From: Streptomyces hoynatensis
Lineage (GTDB): Bacteria; Actinomycetota; Actinomycetes; Streptomycetales; Streptomycetaceae
Assembly (NCBI RefSeq): GCF_003626535.1
Contig: NZ_RBAL01000015.1
Span: forward strand, 1-64,000
DNA length: 64,000 nt
Direction of reading: 5' to 3'
In this document: positions 9,055 to 17,475 of the stretch, one piece after another
Layout of the letters: each line of letters starts with the position of its first letter
Numbering within the stretch: the stretch's first letter is position 1
Translations under genes and position numbers: made by a program
The notes under the pieces: model-generated
Told to the model about the DNA's origin: nothing
Databases searched by the model: none
What the model saw: only the letters and a program-made list of their open reading frames with translations

Positions 9055-10092
9055 GTGACCACCACCGCCACCGGAAACGTTCCGCCGCCCGCCGGAGCCG
9101 GCGAGGCCGGGGGAACCGGCGGAACCGGGAAGAGCGGCCCCGGCGCGCGGCGGTCCGCGCGCCGCCGGCCGCGGCTGCCAGGCCGGCTCGGGCGGGGCGC
9201 CCTGCCCTACCTCTTCCTGCTGCCCGCCCTCGTGCTGGAACTCCTCATCCACCTGACGCCGATGGTCGTCGGCGTCGTGATGAGCTTCCGCGAGCTGACC
9301 CGCCTGTACATCCACAACTGGGGCGAGGCGCCGTGGAGCGGCCTGGACAACTACCGCGTCGCCGTGGACTTCGACGGCCCGCTCGGCGAGTCGCTGCTCC
9401 ACTCCTTCCTCGTCACCTGCCTGTTCACCGTGGTCTCGGTGGGCCTGTCCTGGCTGCTCGGCACCGCCGCCGCCGTGCTCATGCAGGACCGGTTCCGGGG
9501 GCGCGGCCTGCTGCGCGCGCTCTTCCTGACGCCCTACGCGCTGCCCGTCTACGCGGCGGTCATCACCTGGGCCTTCGTCCTCCAGCGGGACAACGGCATG
9601 CTCAACCACATCGTCCACGACCAGCTCGGGCTGACCGACCAGCCGCCCTTCTGGCTGATCGGCGACAACGCCTTCTTCTCCCTCGTCGTCATCTCGGTCT
9701 GGCGCAACTGGCCCTTCGCCTTCCTCATCCTCACGGCCGCCCTGCAGAACATCCCCCGGGAGGTCTACGAGGCCGCGCAGATCGACGGCGCGGGCGTCTG
9801 GCAGCAGATCCGGCGGATCACCCTGCCCTCCGTCCGGCCGGTCAACCAGGTCCTGGTGCTCGTCCTCTTCCTGTGGACCTTCAACGACTTCAACGTGCCC
9901 TACCTGCTGTTCGGCAAGGCGGCCCCCGACTCGGCCGACCTGATCTCGGTCCACATCTACGACTCGTCCTTCGGGACCTGGAACTTCGGCTACGGCTCGG
10001 CGATGTCCGTGCTGCTGCTGCTCTTCCTGCTCCTGGTGACGGCCGTCTACCTCGTGTTCACCTCGCGCGGAAGGAGGGCGGAGGATGGCTGA
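9055..10092 (+). CDS. Sugar ABC transporter permease (MalF-like)
   Basis: A 345-residue CUT1 inner-membrane permease with six predicted hydrophobic segments and the EAA loop EAAQIDGAGVWQQIRRITLP, which docks the cytoplasmic ATPase. A Gly/Pro/Arg-rich cytoplasmic N-terminus of about 45 residues precedes the first segment. GTG 9055 lies four bases after the binding-protein stop. No ATPase gene is linked; Streptomyces CUT1 systems generally share the MsiK ATPase encoded elsewhere. Confidence 0.92.
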   Translation: MTTTATGNVPPPAGAGEAGGTGGTGKSGPGARRSARRRPRLPGRLGRGALPYLFLLPALVLELLIHLTPMVVGVVMSFRELTRLYIHNWGEAPWSGLDNYRVAVDFDGPLGESLLHSFLVTCLFTVVSVGLSWLLGTAAAVLMQDRFRGRGLLRALFLTPYALPVYAAVITWAFVLQRDNGMLNHIVHDQLGLTDQPPFWLIGDNAFFSLVVISVWRNWPFAFLILTAALQNIPREVYEAAQIDGAGVWQQIRRITLPSVRPVNQVLVLVLFLWTFNDFNVPYLLFGKAAPDSADLISVHIYDSSFGTWNFGYGSAMSVLLLLFLLLVTAVYLVFTSRGRRAEDG

Positions 10093-10969
10093 CACCGCCC
10101 GCGCCACCGGCCGGGCGCGCCGCTCCCCCACGGCGCCCCCGCCCTCGTTCGTCTGGACCAGGCGCGTCGTCCTCACCCTGCTCTCGCTGTTCGCGGCCGC
10201 CCCGATCTACGTCATGCTCAGCAGCTCGCTGAAGCCGCTGCGCGACGTCACCGGCGAGTTCCACTGGCTGCCGAGCGGCCTGACGATTCGTCCCTACATC
10301 GACATCTGGCACACGATCCCGCTGGCCCACTACTTCGTGAACTCGCTGATCGTGGCGGGCTGCGCGACCCTGCTCTCGGTGGCCGTCGCGATCTTCGCGG
10401 CCTACGCCGTCAGCCGCTACCGCTTCCGCGGCAGGCGGGTCTTCACGGTCACCGTGCTGTCCACCCAGATGTTCCCCGGCATCCTCTTCCTGCTGCCGCT
10501 CTTCCTGCTCTTCGTCAACATCGGGAACACCACGGGCGTCGCCCTCTACGGCTCCCGCGGCGGCCTGATCCTCACCTACCTGACGTTCTCGCTGCCGTTC
10601 TCCATCTGGATGCTCGTCGGCTACTTCGACTCCATCCCCCGCGGACTGGACGAGGCCGCCCTCATCGACGGCTGCGGACCGGCCGGGGCGCTGTTCCGGG
10701 TCGTGGTGCCCGCGGCCGTGCCCGGGATCGTGGCGGTGGCGGTCTACGCCTTCATGACCGCCTGGGGCGAGGTGCTCTTCGCCTCGGTGATGACCAACAA
10801 GACGACCCGCACCCTCGCCGTCGGGCTCCAGGGGTACGCCACGCAGACGGAGGTCTACTGGAACCAGCTGATGGCCGCCTCGCTCGTCGTCAGCGTCCCG
10901 GTCGTCGCCGGCTTCCTGCTGCTCCAGCGCTTCCTGGTGGCCGGGCTCACCGCGGGGTCCGTCAAGTGA
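10085..10969 (+). CDS. Sugar ABC transporter permease (MalG-like)
   Basis: A 294-residue partner permease with the EAA motif EAALIDGCGPAGALFRVVVP and the usual opening VMLSSSLKPLRDV. It overlaps the MalF-like gene by eight bases and so is translationally coupled. It ends the operon; a strong inverted repeat follows at 10984-11017. Confidence 0.92.
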   Translation: MADTARATGRARRSPTAPPPSFVWTRRVVLTLLSLFAAAPIYVMLSSSLKPLRDVTGEFHWLPSGLTIRPYIDIWHTIPLAHYFVNSLIVAGCATLLSVAVAIFAAYAVSRYRFRGRRVFTVTVLSTQMFPGILFLLPLFLLFVNIGNTTGVALYGSRGGLILTYLTFSLPFSIWMLVGYFDSIPRGLDEAALIDGCGPAGALFRVVVPAAVPGIVAVAVYAFMTAWGEVLFASVMTNKTTRTLAVGLQGYATQTEVYWNQLMAASLVVSVPVVAGFLLLQRFLVAGLTAGSVK

Positions 10970-10983
10970 CGGGCCCGGCGGCC

Positions 10984-11017
10984 CGGCCGGCCCCACCGCG
11001 CCGGGCGGGGCCGGCCG
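10984..11017. terminator. GC-rich hairpin between convergent operons
   Basis: A perfect 11-bp inverted repeat (CGGCCGGCCCC and its complement) with a 12-base loop lies 14 bases after the permease stop and before the convergent toxin-antitoxin operon. There is no T-tract, which is common in Streptomyces terminators. It could serve both strands. Confidence 0.55.
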
Positions 11018-11078
11018 CGGCGGCGTTCGGCCCGGCCGCCCCCGGCCCGGTACCCGGGCCCCGGCGCGGCCGGGCCCC

Positions 11079-11333
11079 CTACAGCTCGGCCCGGATGACG
11101 CGCACCACGGTGACGGTCGAGACCGAGCCGCTGACGTAGTAACGGATGATCACGTCGTCCACGGTGGCGTCCCTGCGGTCCCGTTCGCCGCCCACCGGGC
11201 TCGACCCGTGCCCGTAAGGGTCCGTGGCCAGCGTCCCGGCCAGGACCTCGTCGAAGCGCCTCCTGATCCGCGGGGGCATCGCGTCGTGCGCCTTCTCCGC
11301 GACGGGGTCGTAGACGACGCGGCAGCGCCTCAT
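11079..11333 (-). CDS. RelE/ParE-like toxin
   Basis: An 84-residue protein with the layout of RelE-type toxins: a basic N-terminal strand-helix (RRCRVVYDPVAEKAHDAM), a helix-rich middle, then DVIIRYYVSGSVSTVTVVRVI as the C-terminal strands. Family members cleave ribosome-bound mRNA or poison gyrase. It overlaps the upstream antitoxin-like gene by four bases. The match is by pattern rather than a catalytic motif, so the toxin class is uncertain. Confidence 0.65.
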   Translation of the reverse strand: MRRCRVVYDPVAEKAHDAMPPRIRRRFDEVLAGTLATDPYGHGSSPVGGERDRRDATVDDVIIRYYVSGSVSTVTVVRVIRAEL

Positions 11334-11599
11334 GCCACCCCGCCACCCGGGCCCTGCTCACGGTCCTGACGGGCGAGCTCGTCCAGGTCCCGCTGCATCT
11401 GCGGGTCGTACTGGTCGAGGAGCTCCATCACCCAGCCGCGGAGCACCGCGTGGATGTCGAAGACGCTCGCGCTCTCCACCGCGTCGTTGAACGCGGCCCG
11501 GCGCGCCGGGGGCAGTGCGGCCCTGATGTCGCGGATGGTCGAGGGGAGCGTGATCTCCCTGCCGTCCCCCGCGATGGTGCGCAACGGCCTCGCGCTCAT
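11330..11599 (-). CDS. DUF6247-like antitoxin partner
   Basis: An 89-residue helical protein resembling the DUF6247 proteins that often precede RelE-like genes in Streptomyces (TIRDIRAALPPARRAAFNDAV then FDIHAVLRGWVMELLD). It has no recognisable DNA-binding motif. Its stop overlaps the toxin start (ATGA), so the pair is co-translated. Antitoxin function is inferred from the arrangement only. Confidence 0.55.
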   Translation of the reverse strand: MSARPLRTIAGDGREITLPSTIRDIRAALPPARRAAFNDAVESASVFDIHAVLRGWVMELLDQYDPQMQRDLDELARQDREQGPGGGVA

Positions 11600-11711
11600 G
11601 CCCCGCCTCCTCCACTCGCCCGCCGCCCGCCCGAGCCGGCCGGAACGCCGCCAGGGGACGTGTCAACGCCACGGTACGGCACGGCGGATGGCCCTCGCGC
11701 GGCCATCCGGC

Positions 11712-11820
11712 CCTTTCCCCGGCTCTCCCCGGCTTTCCATGGATTTCCCCCGGCTTTCCCCCGCATCCCCCGGCTCACCCCCGCATCCCCCCGGCTTGCC
11801 CCCTCCCCGGCCTGTCCCGG
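11712..11820. repeat. Degenerate C-rich repeats upstream of the toxin-antitoxin pair
   Basis: Short units of the form CCCCCGGCT and CCCCCGCAT alternate at least six times, with intervals of 9-20 bases. The stretch lies between the antitoxin start and the kinase-fusion stop and holds no gene. On the minus strand it would transcribe as a G-rich leader. Confidence 0.6.
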
Positions 11821-11887
11821 CCCCGAGGCCGCGAGCCGGCGCCGGAGGGGGCGCGGAACGCGGTGGCCCGGGGCGAGGCTTGGTCGT

Positions 11888-13981
11888 TCAGGAGGCGGGG
11901 AAGCGGACCGGGCCGCGGAAGGAGACCTCGTCCTCGCTCACCCGGTACAGGTAGGCCATCGGTCCGCGGCCCGCGTAGTCGCCCACCGCGTCGAAGGCCA
12001 GGTCCCTGGCGATCCCGTGGTAGCCGGCGGCCCGCAGCCGCGTCAGCAGCCTGCCGCGGGTGAGGCCCTGCCCGGCGGCGAGGAGGCCGCGCATCGCCTC
12101 CAGCACCATGAGGGCCGCGTCGTAGGCCTCCGCCGCGTACGGCCCGGCGTGCCGCACGAAGCGGCGCCGGTAGACCGTGTCGAAGCCCCGCGTTCCCGAG
12201 TCGAAGGCCGCGTCGGTGTAGGCCGTCAGGAAGTACCAGCCGTCGGCCGCCGCCCCCGCCTCCTCGAAGAAGGGCCGGTGCAGCGCCTGTTCCGTGGCCA
12301 GCGACGCGCCCGTGTAGCCCGCCTCCCGCAGCGCCCTGGCCAGCCGGCCGGCCCCGCGCGCGAACCCGCCGTAGACCACCGCCTCCACCCCCGCGGCGGC
12401 GCACGCGCCCGCCACCTCGCCGAAGTCCTCGGTGCCGGTGGGGAGCACGTAGGGCAGCAACTCGACGTCCTCGGGGTCGAAGGCGCCGCGCGCCGCCTGC
12501 GTGGTCTGCCTGCTGTAGGTGCCGGCCGCACGGTCGTCGATCACCCCCACCCGGCGCGGCCCCACCTCCTCGGCCAGGCAGCCGGGTATCGCCAGGCCCA
12601 CCGACCTGGTGTTGGGCCTGGCGTGCAGCAGGGTGCCAAGGCCCTCGCGCGGCTCGAAACCGCCCACGGAGAGCGCGAGCAGCGGCAGGCCCGCCTCGGC
12701 GTAGGCCAGCGCCGCGGGCCTGGCCACCTCGTCGGCGGTCGGGCCGATCACGGCCAGCACCTCGCGGTCCGCGGCGAGTTCCCCGGCCGCGGCCACCGCG
12801 CGGGCCGGGTCGCCCCCGTCGTCCACGGTGTGCAGGCCGACCTCGAAGGGCAGCCCGCCCAGCTCGCCCGACTCCTCCAGGGCCAGCGTGATGCCGTTCT
12901 TCTGGCTCTCGCCGAACGCCGCGTGCCTGCCCGTCAGATCGGCGTGCAGCCCGATGGCGAAGCGCCGGCGGCCCGCCGCCGCGGCGCCGCCCGGGGTGCG
13001 CAGCAGCCGGGCCGCGGCGGCCCCGGCCGCGAGCAGCGCCCCGCCCCCGCCGAGCAGGGCCAGGACGCGGCGCCTCGGCACCGGCCACGGCCGCCGCCGC
13101 GCCGGGGGCTCCTCGGGGGCCGGCGGCCCGGGGCGCGCCGCCGGGGGCGTCCCGGCGGCCGGCTCCTGCTCCGGCTCGGGCACCCGGGCGGCAAGCCGGG
13201 CGGCGAGCTCGCGCGCCAGCGGCCCGGGCAGCCAGGGGCCCGCCCCGGCCGGGCGGGCGAACTCCACGATCAACTCGGCGGCGGTGGGCCGCAGTTCGGG
13301 ATCGCGCTCCAGGCAGGCCTGCAGCACCTCCAGCAGGGCGCGCGGCACGTCGGCCAGGTCCGCCGGCTCCTCACGCGGCGCCGCGGCCGGGTCCCGGCCG
13401 CCCTTGCCGAACGGGGCCCGGCCCGCGGCCGCGTAGGCGAGCACCCAGCCGAGCGCGAACACGTCCTTGGCCGCGCCGCCCGGCGCCGTCGGCTCCTCCC
13501 TGGTGCCGGTGGCGCCGAAGCCGGTCAGCCGCGGGCCGTCCGGCAGCAGCAGCACGTGCCCCGGCCGCACGTCCCGGTGCGCGACCCCGGCCGCGTGCAC
13601 CGCGTCCAGGGCCTGGGCCAGCATCCCGCCGAGCGCCCGCACCGAGTCGGCGGGCAGCGCGCCGTGTGCCGTGACCGCGGCCGTCAGGGTGGGTCCGGGC
13701 ACGTAGGGGGAGGCCGCCCACACCGTGCCGCCCGTGGTGTCGGAGGCGAGCAGCGGGACCAGGTACCGGTGCGACACGCCGGCGGTGGCCGCCACATCCC
13801 TGGCGAGCCTGGCCCGGAAGCCGGGGTCGAGCGCGTACTGCGCCCGCACCAGCTTCAGCGCCACCGGCAGGCCGCCGAGCGAACGGGCCAGGTAGACCAC
13901 GCCGGTGCGGCCCTCGGCCAGCCGCCGCACCAGCCGGTAGCCGCCGATCCGCCGGGGGTCCGCGGGTTCCAGCTCCCTCAC
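11888..13981 (-). CDS. Degenerate Ser/Thr kinase fused to an extracytoplasmic ligand-binding domain
   Basis: A membrane protein of about 697 residues in three parts. The N-terminal eukaryote-like kinase domain has a glycine-rich loop (LAEGRTGVVYLA) and the ATP lysine in VALKLV. The catalytic loop is HRDVRPGHVLLL, with Arg in place of the usual Lys, and the DFG motif reads GFG (RLTGFGATG), so the metal-binding Asp is missing. A Pro/Ala/Glu-rich linker and one membrane segment (RRRVLALLGGGGALLAAG) follow. The C-terminus is a LivK/branched-chain-amino-acid-type binding domain (FAIGLHADLTGRHAAFGES onward). Kinase-binding-protein fusions are known in Streptomyces; the lost DFG Asp suggests a pseudokinase sensor. 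GTG 13981 is chosen for its GGGAGAGAG ribosome site; an ATG at 14014 is possible. Confidence 0.85.
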   Translation of the reverse strand: MRELEPADPRRIGGYRLVRRLAEGRTGVVYLARSLGGLPVALKLVRAQYALDPGFRARLARDVAATAGVSHRYLVPLLASDTTGGTVWAASPYVPGPTLTAAVTAHGALPADSVRALGGMLAQALDAVHAAGVAHRDVRPGHVLLLPDGPRLTGFGATGTREEPTAPGGAAKDVFALGWVLAYAAAGRAPFGKGGRDPAAAPREEPADLADVPRALLEVLQACLERDPELRPTAAELIVEFARPAGAGPWLPGPLARELAARLAARVPEPEQEPAAGTPPAARPGPPAPEEPPARRRPWPVPRRRVLALLGGGGALLAAGAAAARLLRTPGGAAAAGRRRFAIGLHADLTGRHAAFGESQKNGITLALEESGELGGLPFEVGLHTVDDGGDPARAVAAAGELAADREVLAVIGPTADEVARPAALAYAEAGLPLLALSVGGFEPREGLGTLLHARPNTRSVGLAIPGCLAEEVGPRRVGVIDDRAAGTYSRQTTQAARGAFDPEDVELLPYVLPTGTEDFGEVAGACAAAGVEAVVYGGFARGAGRLARALREAGYTGASLATEQALHRPFFEEAGAAADGWYFLTAYTDAAFDSGTRGFDTVYRRRFVRHAGPYAAEAYDAALMVLEAMRGLLAAGQGLTRGRLLTRLRAAGYHGIARDLAFDAVGDYAGRGPMAYLYRVSEDEVSFRGPVRFPAS

Positions 13982-14242
13982 CGCAGTTCGCTCTCTCCCG
14001 CTCTCGAACGGCATGCGCCGCGCCGCCGGCCAGGGCGGTCCCGCCACGCCCCGGGGCCCGCGGCGCTCAGCTCCCGCCCGGCTCCCCCGAGTTGACCATC
14101 ACCTTAGCGTCCCCCTCCGGCGACCGGGAGTGGCCACAGGCGCAATCCCCAGGCGGCCGGGGGCACATGCGCCCCGTGCGCAACCGCACGGCCGGGGCGC
14201 GGCCTCGTGGACGCCGGCCGCCGCGGGACGCACACTGCGGCC

Positions 14243-15322
14243 ATGCAGGAATCAGAGGAATCACTCGCCCCGGGCGAATACCGGCTGACGACGACGTATC
14301 TCAACACCGCCTCCCACGGCCTGCTCCCGGCCCGCGCGGTGGCCGCGGCGCAGGCCATGCTCGCCCAGCTCAACGAGGGCACCGTGGAGGTGGCCGACGG
14401 CTTCCGCTCGATCCGGGCCGCGCGCGAGTCGTTCGCGAGGCTGGCCGGAGTGGGGCCCGAGCGGGTGGCGATCGGGGGCAGCGTCGCCGGGCACGCCGCC
14501 CTCATCGCGGGAAGCCTGCAGCCGGGCTCCGAAGTGCTGTGCCCGGACACGGAGTTCAGCTCCCTGGTGACGCCCTTCGCGCAGCGTCCCGGGCTGCGGC
14601 TGCGGACGGTGCCGCCGGCCGGCCTGGCCGAGGCGGTGGGGCCGGACACCGCCCTGGTCGCGGTCTCCGCCGTGCAGTCCCTCGACGGGCGGGTGGCCGA
14701 CCTGCCGGCGATCCACGAGGCGGCCGGGCGGCACGGCGCCAGGCTGCTCGTGGACCTGACGCAGGCGCTGGGCTGGCTGCCGCTGTCCGCCGACGACTTC
14801 GACTTCACGGTCTGCGCGGGCTACAAGTGGCTGCTGTGCCCGCGCGGCACCTCCTTCCTCACCGTGCCCGCCGACGGGGGCGGGCTGCCCGCCCTGCACG
14901 CCGGCTGGGTGGCGGGCGAGGAGCCCTGGCGCAGCACCTACGGGCCGGTGGGCGAACTGGCGCACACGGCGCGGCGCTACGACGAGGACCCCACCTGGCT
15001 GTGCTACGCGGCGGCGGCCGAGTCGCTCGCGCTGGTCGAGGAGCTGGGGCCCGCGGCCCTGCGGGCCCACGCCCTCGGGCTCGGCGACCGGTTCCGGGCG
15101 GGGCTGGCCTCGCTGGGGATCGAGGCGATCCCGGCGGCCTCGCCGATCGTCTCGGTGCCCGGCGCCGGCGAGGCCGCCGGGGCGCTGCGCGAGGCCGGGG
15201 TGCGCGTGGCGGCGCGCGGTGGCCACCTGCGCGCCGCCTTTCACCTCTACAACACGGCGGCCGATGCGGACCGGGCGCTGGGCGCCCTCGCGAGGGCCGT
15301 TCACGCCTCCCGCGGCGCCTGA
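14243..15322 (+). CDS. Class V aminotransferase / cysteine desulfurase-like protein
   Basis: A 359-residue PLP enzyme of aminotransferase class V. The N-terminus YLNTASHGLLPARAV is typical of the family, and the PLP lysine is in VCAGYKWLLCPRG. The cofactor aspartate appears in LLVDLTQALGWLPL. The length and lack of a conserved cysteine loop fit the isopenicillin-epimerase/NifS-like branch rather than IscS proper; the substrate is unknown. ATG 14243 begins the conserved region. Monocistronic, ending 21 bases inside the convergent endonuclease V fragment (15301-15322). Confidence 0.82.
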   Translation: MQESEESLAPGEYRLTTTYLNTASHGLLPARAVAAAQAMLAQLNEGTVEVADGFRSIRAARESFARLAGVGPERVAIGGSVAGHAALIAGSLQPGSEVLCPDTEFSSLVTPFAQRPGLRLRTVPPAGLAEAVGPDTALVAVSAVQSLDGRVADLPAIHEAAGRHGARLLVDLTQALGWLPLSADDFDFTVCAGYKWLLCPRGTSFLTVPADGGGLPALHAGWVAGEEPWRSTYGPVGELAHTARRYDEDPTWLCYAAAAESLALVEELGPAALRAHALGLGDRFRAGLASLGIEAIPAASPIVSVPGAGEAAGALREAGVRVAARGGHLRAAFHLYNTAADADRALGALARAVHASRGA

Positions 15323-15759
15323 CGGCACAGCCGGTCGGCGTGCCGCGTGGTCTCGGGCAGCCGGTAGCGGTGGGCCAGGCCGTGGCCGTCGCAGACGACG
15401 AGGTCGACCGGCACCGTGAGCCGCCCGAGGGCGTCGAGCACCGCGGGCAGCTCACGGAAGGCCGGCAGGCCCGGCACGTAGGGGCACGTAGGGGCCACGT
15501 AGGGGAAGGAGACGCGGCCGACCGCCGTGGCCTGCTCGACGACGGTCAGTCCTGGCGCCTCCAGGGCCACCGCCGCGGCGGCGACCAGGTCCCTTGCCTC
15601 GTCGTAGGCCACGTCGACGCCCACCACCACGGTGCCCGGCGCGCCGGGCGCGGGCCCCGAGCCGTCCAGCAGGACCCGCTCGCGCAGTTCCTCCTGGACG
15701 GCGATCGCCTCGGCCTCGCCGGCCGGGGTGGTGTGCGGGTGGAGCACCCGCAGGGCCAT
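15301..15759 (-). pseudogene. nfi: Endonuclease V with internal deletion and tandem insertion
   Basis: Endonuclease V cleaves DNA near deaminated bases. This copy is 152 residues against the usual 220-230. The first half is good: VVVGVDVAYD (Asp49), PGLPAFRELP (Glu103) and DLVVCDGHGLAH (Asp124) match three active-site positions. The protein then jumps directly to RYRLPETTRHADRL, which corresponds to the extreme C-terminus of E. coli Nfi, so about 70-90 residues including the catalytic histidine are missing in frame. A 21-bp tandem expansion of CACGTAGGGG units (15475-15505) also inserts seven residues just before the conserved YVPG. It is probably inactive. It is transcribed in the same direction as glyA, two bases downstream of it. 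Confidence 0.8.
15475..15505. repeat. Three 10-bp repeats inside the endonuclease V gene
   Basis: CACGTAGGGG occurs at 15475-15484, 15485-15494 and 15496-15505. Compared with the family consensus FPYVPG the repeats add 21 bases, so FPYVPG becomes an FPYVAPTCPYVPG-type segment. Confidence 0.85.
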
Positions 15760-15761
15760 GC

Positions 15762-17213
15762 TCAGCCCAGGTCGACTTCCGGGTAGAGCGGGTGCGTGGC
15801 GAGCAGGTCGGCGGCGCGCTCCTCGACCTGCTTGGCCACGCCCTCCTCGAGCACGTACGCCGCCTTGGAGGGCTTGCCGTTCTTGCCGGTGCCCGGGGTG
15901 GTGCGGCCGAGGACCGTGTCGATCAGCCCGGCCACCTCGTCCATCTCGGCGGTGCCGAGGCCCCGGGTGGTCAGGGCGGGGGTGCCGATGCGGATGCCGG
16001 AGGTGTACCAGGCGCCGTTGGGGTCGCGCGGCACGGCGTTGCGGTTGGTGACGATGCCGGCGTCGAGCAGCGCGGCCTCGGCCTGGCGGCCGGTGAGCCC
16101 GTAGCCGGAGACGTCGATCAGCGCGAGGTGGTTGTCGGTGCCGCCGGTCACCAGCCGGGCGCCGCGCCGCAGCAGCCCCTCGGCCAGCGCCCTCGCGTTG
16201 TCCACGACGCGCTGGGCGTAGTCGCGGAAGGCGGGCTGCCTGGCCTCGGCGAGGGCGACGGCCTTGGCGGCCATCACGTGCGGCAGCGGGCCGCCGAGCA
16301 CCATCGGGCAGCCGCGGTCCACCTGCTCGGCGAGGGAGTCGTCGCACAGCACCATGCCGCCGCGCGGGCCGCGCAGCGACTTGTGGGTGGTGGTGGTGAC
16401 GATCTGGGCGTGCGGCACCGGGTCGAAGTCGCCGGTGAGCACCTTGCCCGCCACCAGGCCGGCGAAGTGCGCCATGTCGACCATCAGCGTCGCGCCGACC
16501 TCGTCGGCGATCTCCCGCATCAGCCGGAAGTTGATCAGCCGCGGGTAGGCGGAGTAGCCGGCGATGAGGATGAGCGGCCGGAACTCCCTGGCCGCGGCGC
16601 GCACCGCGTCGTAGTCCACCAGGCCCGTCTCGGGGTCGGTGCCGTAGCTGCGCTGCTCGAACATCTTGCCCGAGATGTTGGGGCGGAAGCCGTGGGTGAG
16701 GTGGCCGCCGGCGTCCAGCGACATGCCGAGCATGCGCTGCCCGCCGAGCTCGCGGCGCAGGGCGGACCAGTCGGCCTCGCTGAGGTCGTTGACCTGCCGG
16801 ACGCCGGCCCGCTCCAGGGCGGGCGCCTCCACGCGCTGGGCGAGGACGGCCCAGAACGCGACGAGGTTGGCGTCGATGCCCGAGTGCGGCTGGACGTAGG
16901 CGTGCCGGGCGCCGAACAGCTCGCGGGCGTGCTCGGCGGCCAGCGACTCGACGGTGTCCACGTTGCGGCAGCCGGCGTAGAAGCGGCGGCCGACGGTGCC
17001 TTCGGCGTACTTGTCGCTGAGCCAGTTCCCCATGGCGAGCAGGACGGCGGGCGAGGCGTAGTTCTCGCTGGCGATGAGCTTCAGCGAGGCGCGCTGGTCG
17101 TGGAGCTCGGCGCCGATGGCGTCGGCGATCCGCGGCTCGATGCCGCGGATGACGTCGAGGCCGCTGCGGAAGGCAACGGATTCGGTGGTGGGCGCGGCGG
17201 GGTCTGTGGTCAC
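15762..17213 (-). CDS. glyA: Serine hydroxymethyltransferase
   Basis: A 483-residue PLP enzyme interconverting serine plus tetrahydrofolate with glycine plus 5,10-methylene-tetrahydrofolate. The motif LKLIASENYASPAVL is at the N-terminus and the PLP lysine is in IVTTTTHKSLRGPRGG. The C-terminus carries RIGTPALTTRGL. At 483 residues it belongs to the long actinobacterial form. GTG 17213 is chosen for its AAGGAGG site six bases upstream; the frame is open beyond it through the riboswitch. A ZTP riboswitch upstream ties its expression to one-carbon/purine status. Confidence 0.94.
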   Translation of the reverse strand: MTTDPAAPTTESVAFRSGLDVIRGIEPRIADAIGAELHDQRASLKLIASENYASPAVLLAMGNWLSDKYAEGTVGRRFYAGCRNVDTVESLAAEHARELFGARHAYVQPHSGIDANLVAFWAVLAQRVEAPALERAGVRQVNDLSEADWSALRRELGGQRMLGMSLDAGGHLTHGFRPNISGKMFEQRSYGTDPETGLVDYDAVRAAAREFRPLILIAGYSAYPRLINFRLMREIADEVGATLMVDMAHFAGLVAGKVLTGDFDPVPHAQIVTTTTHKSLRGPRGGMVLCDDSLAEQVDRGCPMVLGGPLPHVMAAKAVALAEARQPAFRDYAQRVVDNARALAEGLLRRGARLVTGGTDNHLALIDVSGYGLTGRQAEAALLDAGIVTNRNAVPRDPNGAWYTSGIRIGTPALTTRGLGTAEMDEVAGLIDTVLGRTTPGTGKNGKPSKAAYVLEEGVAKQVEERAADLLATHPLYPEVDLG

Positions 17214-17217
17214 TTCG

Positions 17218-17234
17218 GGCCTCCTTGAGGAGCT
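17218..17234 (-). promoter_or_regulatory. Hairpin over the glyA ribosome-binding site
   Basis: On the minus strand CTCC-TCAA-GGAG folds the glyA Shine-Dalgarno AGGAGG into a short stem just upstream of the GTG start. Placed directly behind the ZTP aptamer, it is the likely expression platform, acting on translation rather than by termination. Confidence 0.5.
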
Positions 17235-17264
17235 GACTCGCTTGTCGAGCTTGCCGAGAGTCGC

Positions 17265-17352
17265 GATGGCCCAGGCGCACGGCTCCTCATCGCTCGCCGG
17301 GCCGCTCCCCGATGGTTCACCCCATCCCGACGCGCCAGTCACGGCCCGCTGT
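17265..17352 (-). promoter_or_regulatory. ZTP (pfl motif) riboswitch upstream of glyA
   Basis: Read on the minus strand, the leader contains CCGTGACTGGCG (17344-17333), then a GGGATGGGGTGAACCATC hairpin followed by GGGGAGC (through 17303). After a variable spacer comes GCCGTGCGCCTGGGC (17283-17269). These are the conserved elements of the pfl/ZTP riboswitch that senses ZTP/ZMP, the signal of 10-formyl-THF shortage, and glyA is one of its classical targets. A TACGCT -10 element at 17359-17354 would start transcription at its 5' edge. Confidence 0.85.
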
Positions 17353-17475
17353 GAGCGTAGCATCGGGCGCTCGCGGGGTGCCCGCCAGCGTTCGCGCGCG
17401 GCGGCCGGGTGAGGCACGGTGGAAGGGCGGCCGCGGTGCCGCGGGCCGCGCAGCACTCAGATCGGGAAGGCCGCC

